A DNA stretch of 64,000 nt from contig CM060329.1 in NCBI GenBank assembly GCA_030674155.1, positions 21,292,083-21,356,082 of the forward strand, written 5' to 3'. Position 1 is the first letter of the stretch. The number at the start of each line of letters is the position of its first letter. This document shows positions 55,101-64,000 of the stretch, one piece after another. A program made the translations under genes and the position numbers. The DNA is from Stramonita haemastoma (lineage: Eukaryota > Mollusca > Gastropoda > Neogastropoda > Muricidae). The notes below the pieces were generated by a model that saw nothing but the letters and a program-made list of their open reading frames with translations, had not been told where the DNA came from and made no database searches.

Positions 55101-57920
55101 AGAGTGAGTCTGGCTGGCTGTGTGCGTTTTGTGGGGGGTGGGGGGGGGGGGATAAGGGTCATTGAAGATGTTGTGTCCTGAGCTTCTGGGAACTGAAAAC
55201 TCTGCTTTTAAAAGGTGTATTAAAAAAAAATATATATTGATGCGAGTATTGAAGCTTGCTTTATGACTGCTAGTTTTCATAACCGTATTGATGTGAAATT
55301 TTCGTGAGCATTGTGTGTTTGTGTATGTGTGTAAAAATTGTTATACGAAGGGGCTAATTTTAGCACTAGCTCTGGACCCTTGACTGAGATGTGTTGGATT
55401 TGCAAATATTATTGTGCATATCTGTGTAATGTAATATAGCAGGCAGATATTGATGTTGTACACATCTCTGTGGTGTAGTGTAATACAGCAGGCAGATATT
55501 GATGTTGTACACATCTCTGTGGTGTAGTATAATACAGCAGGCAGATATTGTTGCTGTACATATCTATGTGATGTAGTATAATACAGCAGGCAGGTATCAG
55601 TATTGTATACATCTCTGTGGTGTAGTATAATATAGCAGGCAGATATTGATGTTGGTGTACACATCTCTGTGGTGTAGTATAATACAGCGATATGTTGGTC
55701 TTTGAGTAGTATATAGCTGGGTGTTGTGCTGACATATCTATGTGATGTAGTATAATACAGCATGCAGGTATCAGTATTGTATACATCTCTGTGGTGTAGT
55801 ATAATACAGCAGGCAGAATGATGTTGGTGTACACATCTCTGTGGTGTAGTGTAATACAGCAGGCAGATATTGTTGCTGTACATATCTATGTGATGTAGTA
55901 TAATACAGTAGGCAGGTATCAGTATTGTATACATCTCTGTGGTGTAGTATAATATAGCAGGCAGATATTGTTGGTGTACACATCCCTGTGGTGTAGTGTA
56001 ATACAGCAGGCAGATATTGTTGCTGTACATATCTATGTGATGTAGTATAATACAGCAGGCAGGTATCAGTATTGTATACATCTCTGTGGTGTAGTATAAT
56101 ATAGCAGGCAGATGATGTTGGTGTACACATCTCTGTGGTGTAGTATAATACAGCAGGCAGGTATCAGTATTGTATACATCTCTGTGGTGTAGTATAATAT
56201 AGCAGGCAGATGATGTTTGTGTACACATCTGTGTGATGTAGTGTAATACAGCAGGCAGATATTGATGTTGTACACATGTATGTGATGTAGTGTAATACAG
56301 CAGGCAGATATTGATGTAGTACACATGTATGCTGTGTGCCTGTGTGAACAGGTACGGCCTGAAAGGCGGGCCCTGCAGGCTGGAGCAGCTGGACCTGAGC
56401 GGCTGTGACAACATTACCGACAGCACACTGCACAGCCTGGCCGGGCGCCCGCCCTCGCCCAACGACAACGACAACAACGACCACCTGACCCACCACCCCC
56501 CTCACCTCCCCTGTCCAGGCAGGGGCAATCACTCCACCCCCACCACCCCACACATGGTGGCGCTGTCCATCAACAACCCTGACGGTCCACTCCCGGTCAG
56601 CAAAAAGTCGGTGATCCTGTCGGACATTGCCTACTCTGAGGTAGCTGTGGAGCTGTGTCCTGTGGACTGTGTGGACTTTGGGAACAGGCAGACTCCAGAT
56701 GCCCTGACCACTCTGGGCACTAATCCGGGGTCCTCCTGCTGCTCTGTGAGGAGGAGGATGACTACGACGACGTGTTGCGGCAGTGGCAGCAGGGACCCCA
56801 GGGTGGCTGGTTCGGGCGCAGAGGTGTGTGGCGGGGAGCGGAGTGGGTCGGGGTGTGGGTATGTGGAGAGGGGGCAGGAGGAGGAGGCAGGCACGCCTCA
56901 CGCCCTTCACCGCCTCTACCTACCTCAGCCTCAACGGCTGCTACAAGGTCACCGACCACGGGCTGAGGTCAGTGTTGTGGAACTTCAGAGTTTTCATTGT
57001 TGTTGTTGTCAATGTTGTTGTTCTGTTTTGTGGTTTTGGTGTTGTTTTGTTTTGTGGTTTTGTTGTTTGTTTTGTGGTTTTGTTGGTGGTGGTTTTTTGG
57101 TTTTCTCCCATCTCAGCCTCAATGGCTGCTACAAGGTCACCGACCAAGGGTTGAGGTCAGTGTGTGGAACACAGAGTTTTTGTTGTTGTTTTGTTTTGTG
57201 GTTTTGGTGTTGGTGATGTTGGGGTTTTTTTTGTTTGTTTTTCATAGAGGGGTGGGGGGTTATGATGTTAAAACTAGATAGTAAATACGTGTGTACAGGA
57301 CATCCTTGACTGGAACTGCATGCCAGTGGCGCTGCTCCCTTGTCTTTCAGTCAGAATTTACCTTGCACAGTCCCCCAGTCTACCTAGCTGTAAATGGGTA
57401 CCTGCCCTCTTTAGGGACAGGGAAGGTAAAGCAGCGAGGGAGAGGAGATGGGTGCCGCCCTCAATATGCTGGCCCCAAGAGAAACTGAGGTCTCTGATGC
57501 CTGGCTCCCCTACGACCACACAGGTTATGGGACACCTTTACCTTTACAATATGTTGATTAAAAATTGGCCTCTGGTACAATGTGATTCATTATGTTGTAG
57601 AGGATCATTTGATTATTAGATAAGTGCACTGTATGTAAGACTGCAGTTTGGAAACAAAACAAAGCTGAATTCTTTCCTGTCCTATTGTACAGCGCTCTGT
57701 CGGAGAGAGGAGGGCTGCCCCAGCTGAAGTATTTGGATTTGTCTGGCTGCCTCAACCTGACAGGGGAGGGCGTGGCCTCTCTGGTTGACACCTGTCAATC
57801 ACTGGACCACGCCTACCTCTTCTACTGCGACAACATCTACCCGACCCTTTCCCCACCACCGCCAGTGGCTGTCGTAATCTGGAGTGCAACACCACTTTCT
57901 GCTGTCGCTCGGGCCACTGA
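45938..57920 (+). CDS. FBXL5: F-box/LRR-repeat protein 5 (iron-sensing ubiquitin ligase subunit), complete gene
   Basis: Gene-level entry; exons 45938-46023, 50445-50780, 51348-51480, 52843-53026, 53891-54060, 54908-55103, 56352-56967 and 57693-57920, plus a possible extra exon 57117-57155. FBXL5 is the substrate-recognition subunit of an SCF ubiquitin ligase that destroys iron regulatory proteins when iron and oxygen are plentiful. The N-terminal hemerythrin-like domain keeps all seven iron ligands: His of VPHSRMK, His/Glu/Glu of THEQIE, His of NCHSD, and His/Glu of PHMKEE. An F-box, an acidic linker, leucine-rich repeats and a C-terminal Fe-S cysteine cluster follow in the usual order. Splice phases close at every junction if seven single bases are restored; without them five exons are out of frame. 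Intact ligands, splice sites and domain order argue that the gene is functional. Confidence 0.93.
46835..47530. repeat. (CA)n tracts around a family D copy, FBXL5 intron 1
   Basis: CA at 46835-46927. Family D, plus orientation, at about 47050-47345 (GTTGAAATCATGTTAGCAAA, AGATAGATGGCTTGATGGAA, CTCAATGTACCATCTGGAAA). Then CA at 47351-47530, which runs directly into the first hAT-like element. Confidence 0.8.
47531..48489 (+). mobile_element. hAT-like non-autonomous transposon, copy 1
   Basis: Begins CAGGGTTCGCGC and ends GCGAACCCTG, a short terminal inverted repeat with the CAGGG start common in hAT elements. Subterminal AACCGGTACTGCG and ACCGG-rich motifs occur at both ends. Flanks are ACACACAC and ACACTCAC, compatible with an 8-bp duplication but uninformative in a CA repeat. 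There is no transposase. A SINE B lies inside at about 47995-48140. Confidence 0.75.
48490..49178. other. Spacer between the two hAT-like copies, with (CA)n at both ends
   Basis: CA at 48490-48544, a short SINE B scrap (CAGTCCTTCGGATAAGACTA), AT-rich DNA, and CA at 49079-49178. No exon. Confidence 0.6.
49179..50126 (-). mobile_element. hAT-like non-autonomous transposon, copy 2 (inverted)
   Basis: Begins CAGGGTTCGCGATAACCGG and ends CGCGAACCCTG. Over its full length it is the reverse complement of copy 1, including the SINE B (about 49545-49690) at the same internal place. Also flanked by (CA)n on both sides. Copies 1 and 2 are 690 bp apart in FBXL5 intron 1. Confidence 0.78.
50445..50780 (+). 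CDS. FBXL5: FBXL5 exon 2 (hemerythrin core)
   Basis: 112 intact codons between a GACACAG acceptor and a GAG/GTACGT donor. [23 protein letters not shown] and [10 protein letters not shown] carry the remaining iron ligands (His, Glu, Glu; His; His, Glu). The segment between the second and third helices is several residues longer than in vertebrates. Confidence 0.93.
51060..51345. repeat. Degenerate repeat, FBXL5 intron 2
   Basis: Recurring words GACAGACATTTT, CACATAATG and GACATGTTTTCAC with variable spacing up to the exon 3 acceptor. Confidence 0.5.
51348..51480 (+). CDS. FBXL5: FBXL5 exon 3 (end of hemerythrin domain, linker)
   Basis: [19 protein letters not shown] directly continues the exon 2 sequence, as in vertebrate FBXL5. 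It ends CGACT-type in phase 1 (GAATGTGACT) before GTGAGT. Read-through past the donor would stop after about 35 codons. Confidence 0.92.
51481..52480. other. FBXL5 intron 3, non-repetitive part
   Basis: No extra exon recognised. A partial early unit of the acceptor minisatellite (GAAGACATGACAGGAGCGGT) lies near 52118, and a CTGAACTGGGATTT word recurs near 52165 and 52225. Confidence 0.5.
52481..52842. repeat. Minisatellite made of the F-box exon splice acceptor, about 87-bp unit
   Basis: Units carry CTTCTGCCCCCATCAG, CGGACAAGGAGGAAAAGTGA, TTGAAGACATGACAGGAGCC and GGTTAATATAATCTCC. Each unit repeats the acceptor and the first about 15 nt of exon 4. The last acceptor (52842) leads into the true exon. 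Units upstream read SDKEEK and stop at TGA. Confidence 0.9.
52843..53026 (+). CDS. FBXL5: FBXL5 exon 4 (F-box)
   Basis: The T left from exon 3 plus CG gives [11 protein letters not shown]. Then, after a one-base break at CCCC (52871-52874), [18 protein letters not shown]. After a second break at CCCG (52925-52928), [14 protein letters not shown] and [13 protein letters not shown] follow. This is the F-box that binds SKP1. With both bases restored the exon ends in phase 1 (G before GTCGGT) and joins exon 5 as GGT. Its acceptor CCCCCATCAG is the last of several tandem copies. Confidence 0.88.
53085..53410 (+). repeat. Interspersed repeat family C copy, FBXL5 intron 4
   Basis: CCACTTTATGTCACAG, GCTGCTCTCCCGGGGAGAG, GTAGCGCCTACCCATTATTT, TTGCCAGGGACAACCCCC and ACACGGGACCTCGGTTTATT. 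A related minus copy lies at 42150-42375. Confidence 0.7.
53891..54060 (+). CDS. FBXL5: FBXL5 exon 5 (acidic linker)
   Basis: [16 protein letters not shown] continues the WAAG of exon 4, and a long Glu/Asp/Ser segment follows, matching the acidic region between F-box and LRRs in FBXL5. Intact frame; ends CACAGG before GTCAGT in phase 0. Confidence 0.9.
54061..54907. other. FBXL5 intron 5 with a repeat family F copy
   Basis: Family F, plus orientation, at about 54690-54850 (CGTCCCATTCCATCCCAGAT, GGTGCTAATTATAGCAGGAA, GGAAGGGGCTTGC). The rest is unremarkable. Confidence 0.55.
54908..55103 (+). CDS. FBXL5: FBXL5 exon 6 (first leucine-rich repeats)
   Basis: [20 protein letters not shown], then [16 protein letters not shown] and [20 protein letters not shown]. 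The last codons need one more base near 55090-55096 (GACGCGCC read as GACGCCGCC gives DAAF). The exon then joins exon 7 in phase to give REYGLKGG. Vertebrate FBXL5 has a similar DSAF at this point. Confidence 0.88.
55425..56335. repeat. Minisatellite, about 49-bp unit, FBXL5 intron 6
   Basis: About eighteen units of TAATACAGCAGGCAGATATT with TGATGTTGTACACATCTCTG and TGGTGTAGTG. Variants contain GGTATCAGTATTGTATAC. The unit lacks minus-strand stops, which opens a 378-codon frame that is not a gene. A family F fragment precedes it at 55345-55405. Confidence 0.92.
56352..56967 (+). CDS. FBXL5: FBXL5 exon 7 (LRR, long spacer, LRR)
   Basis: [20 protein letters not shown] is a clear LRR. A long Pro/His/Asn/Ser-rich spacer follows, then, after frame changes near 56720-56760 and 56800-56900, [16 protein letters not shown] and finally [16 protein letters not shown]. 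Both changes are of the same one-base-missing type, and restoring both gives phase 2 at the GTCAGT donor, as exon 8 requires. The spacer is poorly conserved in this family and its exact reading here is uncertain. Confidence 0.82.
57117..57155 (+). CDS. FBXL5: Possible duplicated FBXL5 mini-exon (39 nt)
   Basis: A copy of 56929-56967 displaced by 188 bp, encoding [12 protein letters not shown] instead of [12 protein letters not shown]. It has its own pyrimidine-rich acceptor (TTTTCTCCCATCTCAG) and the same GTCAGT donor, and is phase 2 on both sides. It could be added after exon 7 without changing frame. Whether it is spliced in is unknown. Confidence 0.5.
57360..57547 (+). mobile_element. SINE family A, 5'-truncated, FBXL5 intron 7
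   Basis: GTAAATGGGTACCTGCCCTC through GGGACACCTTTACCTTTAC. The promoter half is missing. Confidence 0.8.
57693..57920 (+). CDS. FBXL5: FBXL5 exon 8 (last LRR and Fe-S cysteine cluster)
   Basis: Acceptor CTATTGTACAG. The AG left from exon 7 plus C gives Ser, then [34 protein letters not shown] and LFYCDNIY. A one-base break at TACCCGACC (57838-57846) is followed by [20 protein letters not shown] and a stop (TGA 57918-57920). The four cysteines in FYCDN, ASGC and FCC match the vertebrate FBXL5 [2Fe-2S] ligands. Confidence 0.9.
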
Positions 57921-57951
57921 GCTGGAGGGATCACCAGGTTTGTGTCAAGTA

Positions 57952-58246
57952 GGATGGGATAGTTCAGTGGTCAGAGCACTGGCTTTTCCCTAGCTAAGGT
58001 TAAGCAACATCGAGCGTGGTTACCAATTGGATGGGGGACCGTTTGCGTGCTTTGGCTTCAGTATGGTCCCCTTGTTCACACAGCTGTCAATGGTTACCCG
58101 CCTGTTTTACGGTCATGAAAGGTAAAGCAGCGAGGGAGAGGAGATGGGTGCCGCCCTCAATATGCTGGCCCCTCGAGAAGCTGAGGTCTCTGATGCCTTG
58201 CTCCCCTATGACCACAAAGGTTATGGGATACCTTTACATTTACCTT
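57952..58246 (+). mobile_element. SINE family A, full-length, in the FBXL5 3' UTR or flank
   Basis: Starts GGATGGGATAGTTCAGTGGT, only 32 bp after the FBXL5 stop, and ends ACCTTTACATTTACCTT. The 5S-like part reads GTTACCAATTGGATGGGGGA. If the 3' UTR continues past it, the SINE is part of the FBXL5 mRNA. Confidence 0.83.
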
Positions 58247-58380
58247 AAAAGGATAGGGTTGGTTTGGAAATGAAATGGAGGCAGGGAAAAGCAGATCGAC
58301 AGAAAATGGTATGCTTTGATATTTATTGAGGAATGGTGATGACTGTGCTGATGTTAGTCAATTTGATCATGACTTTACAT

Positions 58381-58385
<5 letters not shown>

Positions 58386-58471
<86 letters not shown>

Positions 58472-58785
58472 CCAAGTGTTTCCAAGTGGCTGTGCAGCTT
58501 GTTCAAAATAAATAGTTTGGCATTTATTTGTCTCTTTTTTTTCCCTAGATAGATGGCTTGATGAAAAAAAGCAAATCAATACTTATTCAATGTACCATCT
58601 GGAAATAACAATTTAACAAATTTGACATGACCCCTAACACAGTTGTCTAATATCCTTTGGGTGAAGAAATATTAAATCAAAGAAAGTACGCACACACGCA
58701 CGAACACACACACACACACACACACACACACCAACACACACACACACACACACACACAACACACCCCACACACACACACACACGA
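58386..58785. repeat. (CA)n tracts flanking a family D 3' end
   Basis: CA at 58386-58472, family D end at 58545-58620 (AGATAGATGGCTTGATGAAA, TCAATGTACCATCTGGAAAT), CA at 58690-58785. Confidence 0.88.
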
Positions 58786-58799
58786 GTGTCAGTAGGATG

Positions 58800-59115
58800 A
58801 AACCAGCAAAGTACATATGCCCATTCATACCTGACCTGCCTCTTACCAAAGTCACAACGTTTTCTTTTATACTTGATCCTTCTTTTCACAAAGGTTATAA
58901 TAATCAAACTTCATTCAATTCACCTGACCTTTCTCTCGCAAAGGTCGTACATAACATCTCTGTTCATTCCCGACTTTCCTGTCATATGATACAACGTTTT
59001 TTTGTATACTTGACCTTCCTCTCACGAAGGTTATAACAACTTCATTCATACCTGACCTTTCTCTCGCAAAGGTCGTACATAACATTTCTGTTCATTCCCG
59101 ACTTTCCTGTCATAT
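58800..59115. repeat. Tandem repeat with units of about 55 and 130 bp
   Basis: Units contain CATTCATACCTGACC, CTCTCGCAAAGGTCGTACAT and TGTTCATTCCCGACTTTCCT. The longer unit repeats almost exactly at 58920-58990 and 59050-59115. Confidence 0.75.
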
Positions 59116-62100
59116 AATTAAAATCTGTCGATTGATGGTTGATGGGGATGTGCTTGTAGTGTCTGATAGTGTAACTGAATAAGAAAGCACAGCTGAAGAA
59201 AAGTGTCCTGTGTTTCAGCATAGGTGACAGTGGTCAGAGGAGACTGTGTGGCCGTCGACATTTCACCACAACCCTGCAGAGCACCAGCATTGATTCCTCC
59301 ATGTGACTTCAGTGGCTCTGTCTGCGTTTGTTCAACACTAAAACATTGCTTGAGGCCATGCGGCATTTCTGTATTGTGAATAGTGCTTTTGCTTTGAATC
59401 CCTCGTGGTTATTCGTTGTCTTTTTTTTTTTTTTTTTTTTTTTTGCTGAGTGGTGCTTAGGTTTTGTTCTGTTTACTTTTGTCTTCTTTTCTGCTGTTGT
59501 TTGTGACAGAGGTCTTGCTACCATGAGTGATGAGTGCTATTGTTGTTGTTGTTGGTCCTTTTGTTTTTTGTTTTTCTTTTAATGATTTTTGTTTTAAAAA
59601 GTTAAGAGCGAATTTGCTTGTAATGACTTTAGTTTTTTTTCATGCATAGTCCTGATTGTAGGTTCTGAGGAGAATCTATGGATGAGCATCTCTGTGTCTT
59701 CAGTGTAGTCAGCTGTGAACACAGTCACTAGGTCTTATTTTTATATTTTTTATTTTATACCACATTTATTTCACAGCAGATTTCTCTGAGTTGTCAGTTC
59801 TCTTAAACGCTCTGGCTGGTGTTATCAGAAAAGTTTTCCTTTTTTCATATTTTTTTTTTTTTTTTTACTTTGCTACTTGGTGAAATAGTTAGCAATTAAG
59901 AAGCAAAGGTTAATCCACATCATGCACATTTGAACATCATCATTATTAGAAAAGGATGGAAGAAGACTGATAGTTTGCAATATGAATCATAAAAGTGTAG
60001 GCACATCTTTGAGTCTTTTGTCAAAAAACAAGAAACAGATTCTTACCATATAAAACAGATTGTTTCTCTGGCTCTCGGATGGAAATTGAACTGTTTGAAG
60101 GTTAAGTATACTGAACTTGTGTTTTTGCATATGTAGTCACAGCATAACTGTTGATTAATATGCCAGATGCTGAAAGACTACATACCTACTCTTACCTTAT
60201 TATCGTCATCCATAGTCTTCAGTGATCCTTTATTGATGTGTAATTTTTTCAAGTTGTTATTGCATAGTCCAGTTAGTTCCTTATTATGATTTTCACGGAC
60301 TTTAAAGACATTCTGTTTTAGTGGAATAGATTTTCTTTTCTTGGTTATTGTTAGACATGGGTTGTTTTTTTTTCATTCTCTTGTTAAATCTGGTCACAAA
60401 TGTGATTTTTTGGTTGTTATTTATTTATCTGTTGTTGTTGTTGTCTGTTGTACTTAAATATTATTTTGTTGTTGTATATTGTAGCTTTCATAGTAGATCA
60501 GTCATCTGATTTTCATTTACTAGTCTACCGGTATTCAAACTATGATCCGGATGCCCCCCTCCACTTTTGTCCATCTAATATCACAGTTTGTGAAGAGACA
60601 TTAAATAAAATGGAGCATCTTTATATGCATTTGGTTCAAACATTTTATTCAAAGAAATCATACATAGACTCACTGACAATAGAGCACGCTAAAAGCTTAT
60701 AGTGTGCTCAGCACCAATGAAAGTGTCAGTCGTTACATTTGGCAGCTGGTAGACATCAAGTTGTTTAAACTGTAAAAGTGGATTTTTTTAAACACACCAT
60801 TGACAAAAGATATTTATAGTTTAAACTATCCCTTTAAAAGTCACTGGACATTGTATGCATTTCTTGACCCCCTCCCCCTTTATTTATTTTTTTTTAGCAC
60901 CATGGTGAACCATTAGTTGTTTTATTAGTGGTGGTGGGTTGTTTTTGTTGTGGTTTTGTTTGTTTTTGTTTTTCCTGTTCTTTTTGTTTAAGATTTTACT
61001 GTTTTGAGATGAAAACATCACAACACCCCACCCCTCTTCTCAACCATTTGTGCAAGTTTGCATCCTTGCATTTCAACAGCATCGTGTTAAAGTTTGTATT
61101 CACTTCTGTGAGCGGCATTGAAAAGATGTGTAAAGTATGGTGACATCATCATTGACCTACGTAAGTTTTTGGACAGATTATTGAATGCTGTCAGAAAGTG
61201 CAGTGCACAAACAGAACAAAACTGAAGTTAATTTTCATGTTTGCTGACATTGATCATCACTTGTGTGAAGCAGCTTAAGTGTACAAAATTAAACCTGGAC
61301 TGTGGCGTACTGATATTTCCCAGAAGAAGTAAAAAAAAAAAAAAAAAAATTTTTTTTTTTTTTTAAAGTGGAGTAATGGATGTTACACCCTAAACTCTCC
61401 CCTCTTGTGCCATTTATCTGGAGCAGAAGCAGCATGGTAAAATGTCAGGAAATTGGTTCAGTTGAGTTTTACTGAAGTTGACAACCCATCTTTATGATAA
61501 ACTTTTGTAAGGAGGAGGGAGCCGAGTATGATTAGCTCCCTTTCTTTTCTCTTCCATGCCTTCTTTGGATGGGAATGGACAGGAACATTTTTTTTTTTTT
61601 TTGTCCTTGGAACTTTCTGCTAAAGATCGTTGTTTTTCTGCTTTTTTTTTTCAAATCGAGTGTCTGCTAAAGATTGTCTTCTTTCTGGCTTTTTTTTCTG
61701 TTTAATCAAATTGTTTTGCAAAAAGTGGCTGCCTTTGTGTTATTTCAAATTAACAGGGAGGAAATGTTGTCCTTTTTTTTTTGTTATTGTTGCATTGTTC
61801 TTTTGAGTTGATTGGCATTATGATGACTTATGAGACACTGTTTTTTTGTTTTGTTCCTGATATGTTTGCTTGTTGTTATCTTTCCTTTTCTGTTAAAAAA
61901 AATGGCAATATCTAGAACTATCTTTCAATAGTAGGTGATTTTGATTATAAGTTTTTTGATTGGGTGTGCTTTTGAAGAGTTGTTTTTGTAATGAGTTCGA
62001 ACTTCTTTATTTACTTACAACTGTTTTGTGTTTTTTTACTTGTGATTTGTTCATTCTAACAATACTCATTTTACAAAGAATGACATGCGTTTTGAATTTG

Positions 62101-63370
62101 TTGATTTTGAATTTGAAAACGTGGGAGTAATTGAAAACCAGGTATTTTTGAAGACTTTGAGTTGTCAAAGATGGGAGTGGTATAAAACCATGTATTTTGA
62201 CTTTGTTGATTTTGAACTTTATGGAATGATACAAAACCAGAACAATAGCATGTACAGCACAGAACACCAACTGATGCCAAGATCCCATAATCTATCACAG
62301 CTGGTGGCAGCATCATTGGTACTTTCTATTTTTCTCTTTGTTTTCTCTTTTGATTTCGCTGTTTTTTTGTTTTAGGAAACTGTTTTGATTTTTTTTTTAA
62401 TTATGGTAAATAATTGTTGATTTTCTTTAAATATGAGGAAACAGGGTTTTTTGTTTGTTTTGTTTTGTTTTCTTATTACAGTTGATTTGATTTTTAGTAG
62501 ATTGTACTCATTATAAAAACCCATTCCAATCTCACGTATGTCATGATGTTTTCAGTTTTCCTGTGTGATGCATGTAGATACGTATTGTTTGGTGATGGCC
62601 TCTGTTTCCTCTGTTTCTAGAGACTGGATTGTGAGCTCACATAAAACACATTGCATTGTAGCTTCACAGAAACACTCATTTTCTGATGTGAAGTCATGAA
62701 AAACAAAGTACATGCGGCATCATAACTTCAATTTTTTCTTTTTTAATGTAAAAAGTGTCATACAAACACTCATGTTCTCACATAGACTTATGGAAAACAA
62801 AGAGCGTAATGCCTTCAGACAAGCACTTATTTTAGGTAGCCATCTTTCATCTTTCTTGACCCCTTTGGGTTGGTGTACAATTTTTTGTTTGTTTTAGGAG
62901 CAAGGAGGGTGTTTTTTGTTTTATCTGTTTTTACACTCGATTCCCACGCATGATCACACGATGTCTTTTCTGTCTGGTTTAGTATCAAACTATTCTCACA
63001 GGTGTCAGGGTCTTTAGTCAATGGTGTTTGTTTTTGACTTCTTGGCTCAAACCTGTCTTGTACTCTTAGGTAAGGATTTTTGAAGAAATTTGCATCCATG
63101 TTAGGTTACAGTCCTTGGACTTGGGTTTTTTAAAAAGAATATCAGGGGAAAAATCCTCTGAAGTCAGAGTATGGCTGCCTATATGGCACTGTACTTAAAA
63201 ACAGCCGGACATGTAAACCTCTTATCTGGTATGTACTCAGGGGGATCTGGAATGCTCTGGTAGTTTTTTGTTTTTTTGTTTTTTTTTATTCTGGCAGAGG
63301 ATGATGTACATAATAGACAGCAGGTGGCTTTTTTTTTTTTTTTGGTCAGATTTATTTTGAACAAGGCAAA
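59116..63370. other. AT-rich DNA, probably FBXL5 3' UTR and downstream flank
   Basis: No coding exon supported. Many T runs, a family C fragment near 59755-59800, and scattered AATAAA-like words. CTGTGTTTCAG at 59209-59219 is an acceptor-like site followed by a 26-codon open frame to TGA at about 59307, but nothing joins to it in phase. Confidence 0.45.
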
Positions 63371-63795
63371 TATGTGACGCTCCACCACGGAATGAGTCGC
63401 TTAGCACATTACCCAATTTTGCGCTAGGAGCCTTTAAAGGCAGGTAGGGGTCAAGTTGTCAATTTTCAGATTTTGATTGATTATTAAACTATATTGGTTT
63501 AGCTATTTTATAACGAAATATCAAGGCATAATTTTCATTACTTTTGCTTTTAAACGTGTTTTGAAAATACGCAAGCCCTCATTCTGACAACCTGTTACGA
63601 AAATAAACTTGCCCGTTTCTCATTTTCTCACATCTGCAGTCTATCATTTCATTTGTAATAACTTTGCACAGAATTGTCCGATTTTCAATCTGTATTTTGT
63701 ATTTGATAGCCACTTAATTGCACATTAGTAACATGTCATTAACTAAAATTGACCTCCGGTGCACTCCGTCTTATTATGTGGTGGAGCGTCACATA
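63371..63795. mobile_element. MITE with 18-bp terminal inverted repeats
   Basis: TATGTGACGCTCCACCAC at 63371-63388 is the exact reverse complement of GTGGTGGAGCGTCACATA at 63778-63795. The 389-bp interior is AT-rich and non-coding. The ends sit in ATAT context, so a TA duplication is possible. Superfamily not assigned. Confidence 0.8.
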
Positions 63796-63814
63796 TCATG
63801 ATTTTAAAGAGAAT

Positions 63815-64000
63815 TTTCCCATTGCTATCCCATGTTGGGCCTCTGGTGTGAGGTGTGTAGTTTTAAATTTTCCATTTTGCAACCCATGTTGAGCCTCTGA
63901 TGTAAGGTGTGTAGTTTTAAAGTTTGCGTTTGCTATCCCTTGCTGGGCCTCTGACATGAGGTGTGTAATTTTAAATTTTTCATTCGCTATCCCATGCTGG
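63815..64000. repeat. Tandem repeat of about 63 bp, runs off the window
   Basis: Three units of GCTATCCCATGTTGGGCCTC with GGTGTGTAGTTTTAAA, starting about 20 bp after the MITE. Confidence 0.85.

Noticed and set aside
55341..56477. Minus-strand open frame of 378 codons
   Set aside because: It is a read through the 49-bp minisatellite in FBXL5 intron 6. Its Tyr/Thr/Ile pattern just repeats with the unit.
59209..59310. Alternative last FBXL5 exon
   Set aside because: An acceptor-like site and a short open frame exist, but no upstream donor joins it in phase and the normal C terminus is already complete at 57920.

Overview
Eukaryotic genomic DNA from an invertebrate, most likely a lophotrochozoan and plausibly a marine gastropod mollusc. 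The evidence is intron-split genes with GT-AG sites, many long microsatellites, tRNA- and 5S-like SINEs, RTE-type LINE fragments, and an FBXL5 gene with its animal-specific hemerythrin domain. There is nothing prokaryotic: no operons, no CRISPR, no phage. Almost all long open frames lie in simple repeats and are not genes.

Layout. (1) 0.9-3.9 kb, minus strand: a secreted protein with CBM14 (peritrophin-A) chitin-binding modules, three exons, and a Q/N-rich tail. (2) 4-24 kb: repeat-dominated DNA with LINE fragments, two SINE families (A and B below), minisatellites, and a tandem segmental duplication of about 1.8 kb at 16.2-19.9 kb. (3) 24.3-35.9 kb, minus strand: a multi-exon gene of unknown function with several hydrophobic segments. 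Its exons are recognised from matching splice sites and phases. (4) 36-45 kb: microsatellites, a minisatellite of about 85 bp units, and more SINEs. (5) 45.1-45.7 kb, minus strand: an intronless gene resembling the sperm axoneme protein ATP6V1FNB/SPMIP1. (6) 45.94-57.92 kb, plus strand: FBXL5, which has a hemerythrin-like iron/oxygen sensor, an F-box, leucine-rich repeats and a C-terminal Fe-S cysteine cluster. Genes 5 and 6 are head to head, with 228 bp between their start codons; that interval holds an RFX X-box-like and a CRE-like motif. (7) 58-64 kb: FBXL5 3' flank and AT-rich DNA, a terminal-inverted-repeat MITE, and a minisatellite that runs off the window.

Most notable observations. 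Every frame break in the otherwise well-preserved FBXL5 and chitin-binding genes has the same sign (one base missing). Most lie in short C runs, often written CCCG where CCCCG restores both frame and splice phase, which points to consensus error rather than pseudogenes. FBXL5 also carries a tandem in-phase 39-nt exon duplication, a minisatellite made of copies of its own F-box splice acceptor, and two inverted 0.95-kb hAT-like elements in intron 1. SINE family A joins a tRNA-like A-box head to a 5S-rRNA-like internal promoter. Part of that 5S-like segment has been amplified as a palindromic tandem array between two opposed SINE copies at 28.4-29.5 kb.
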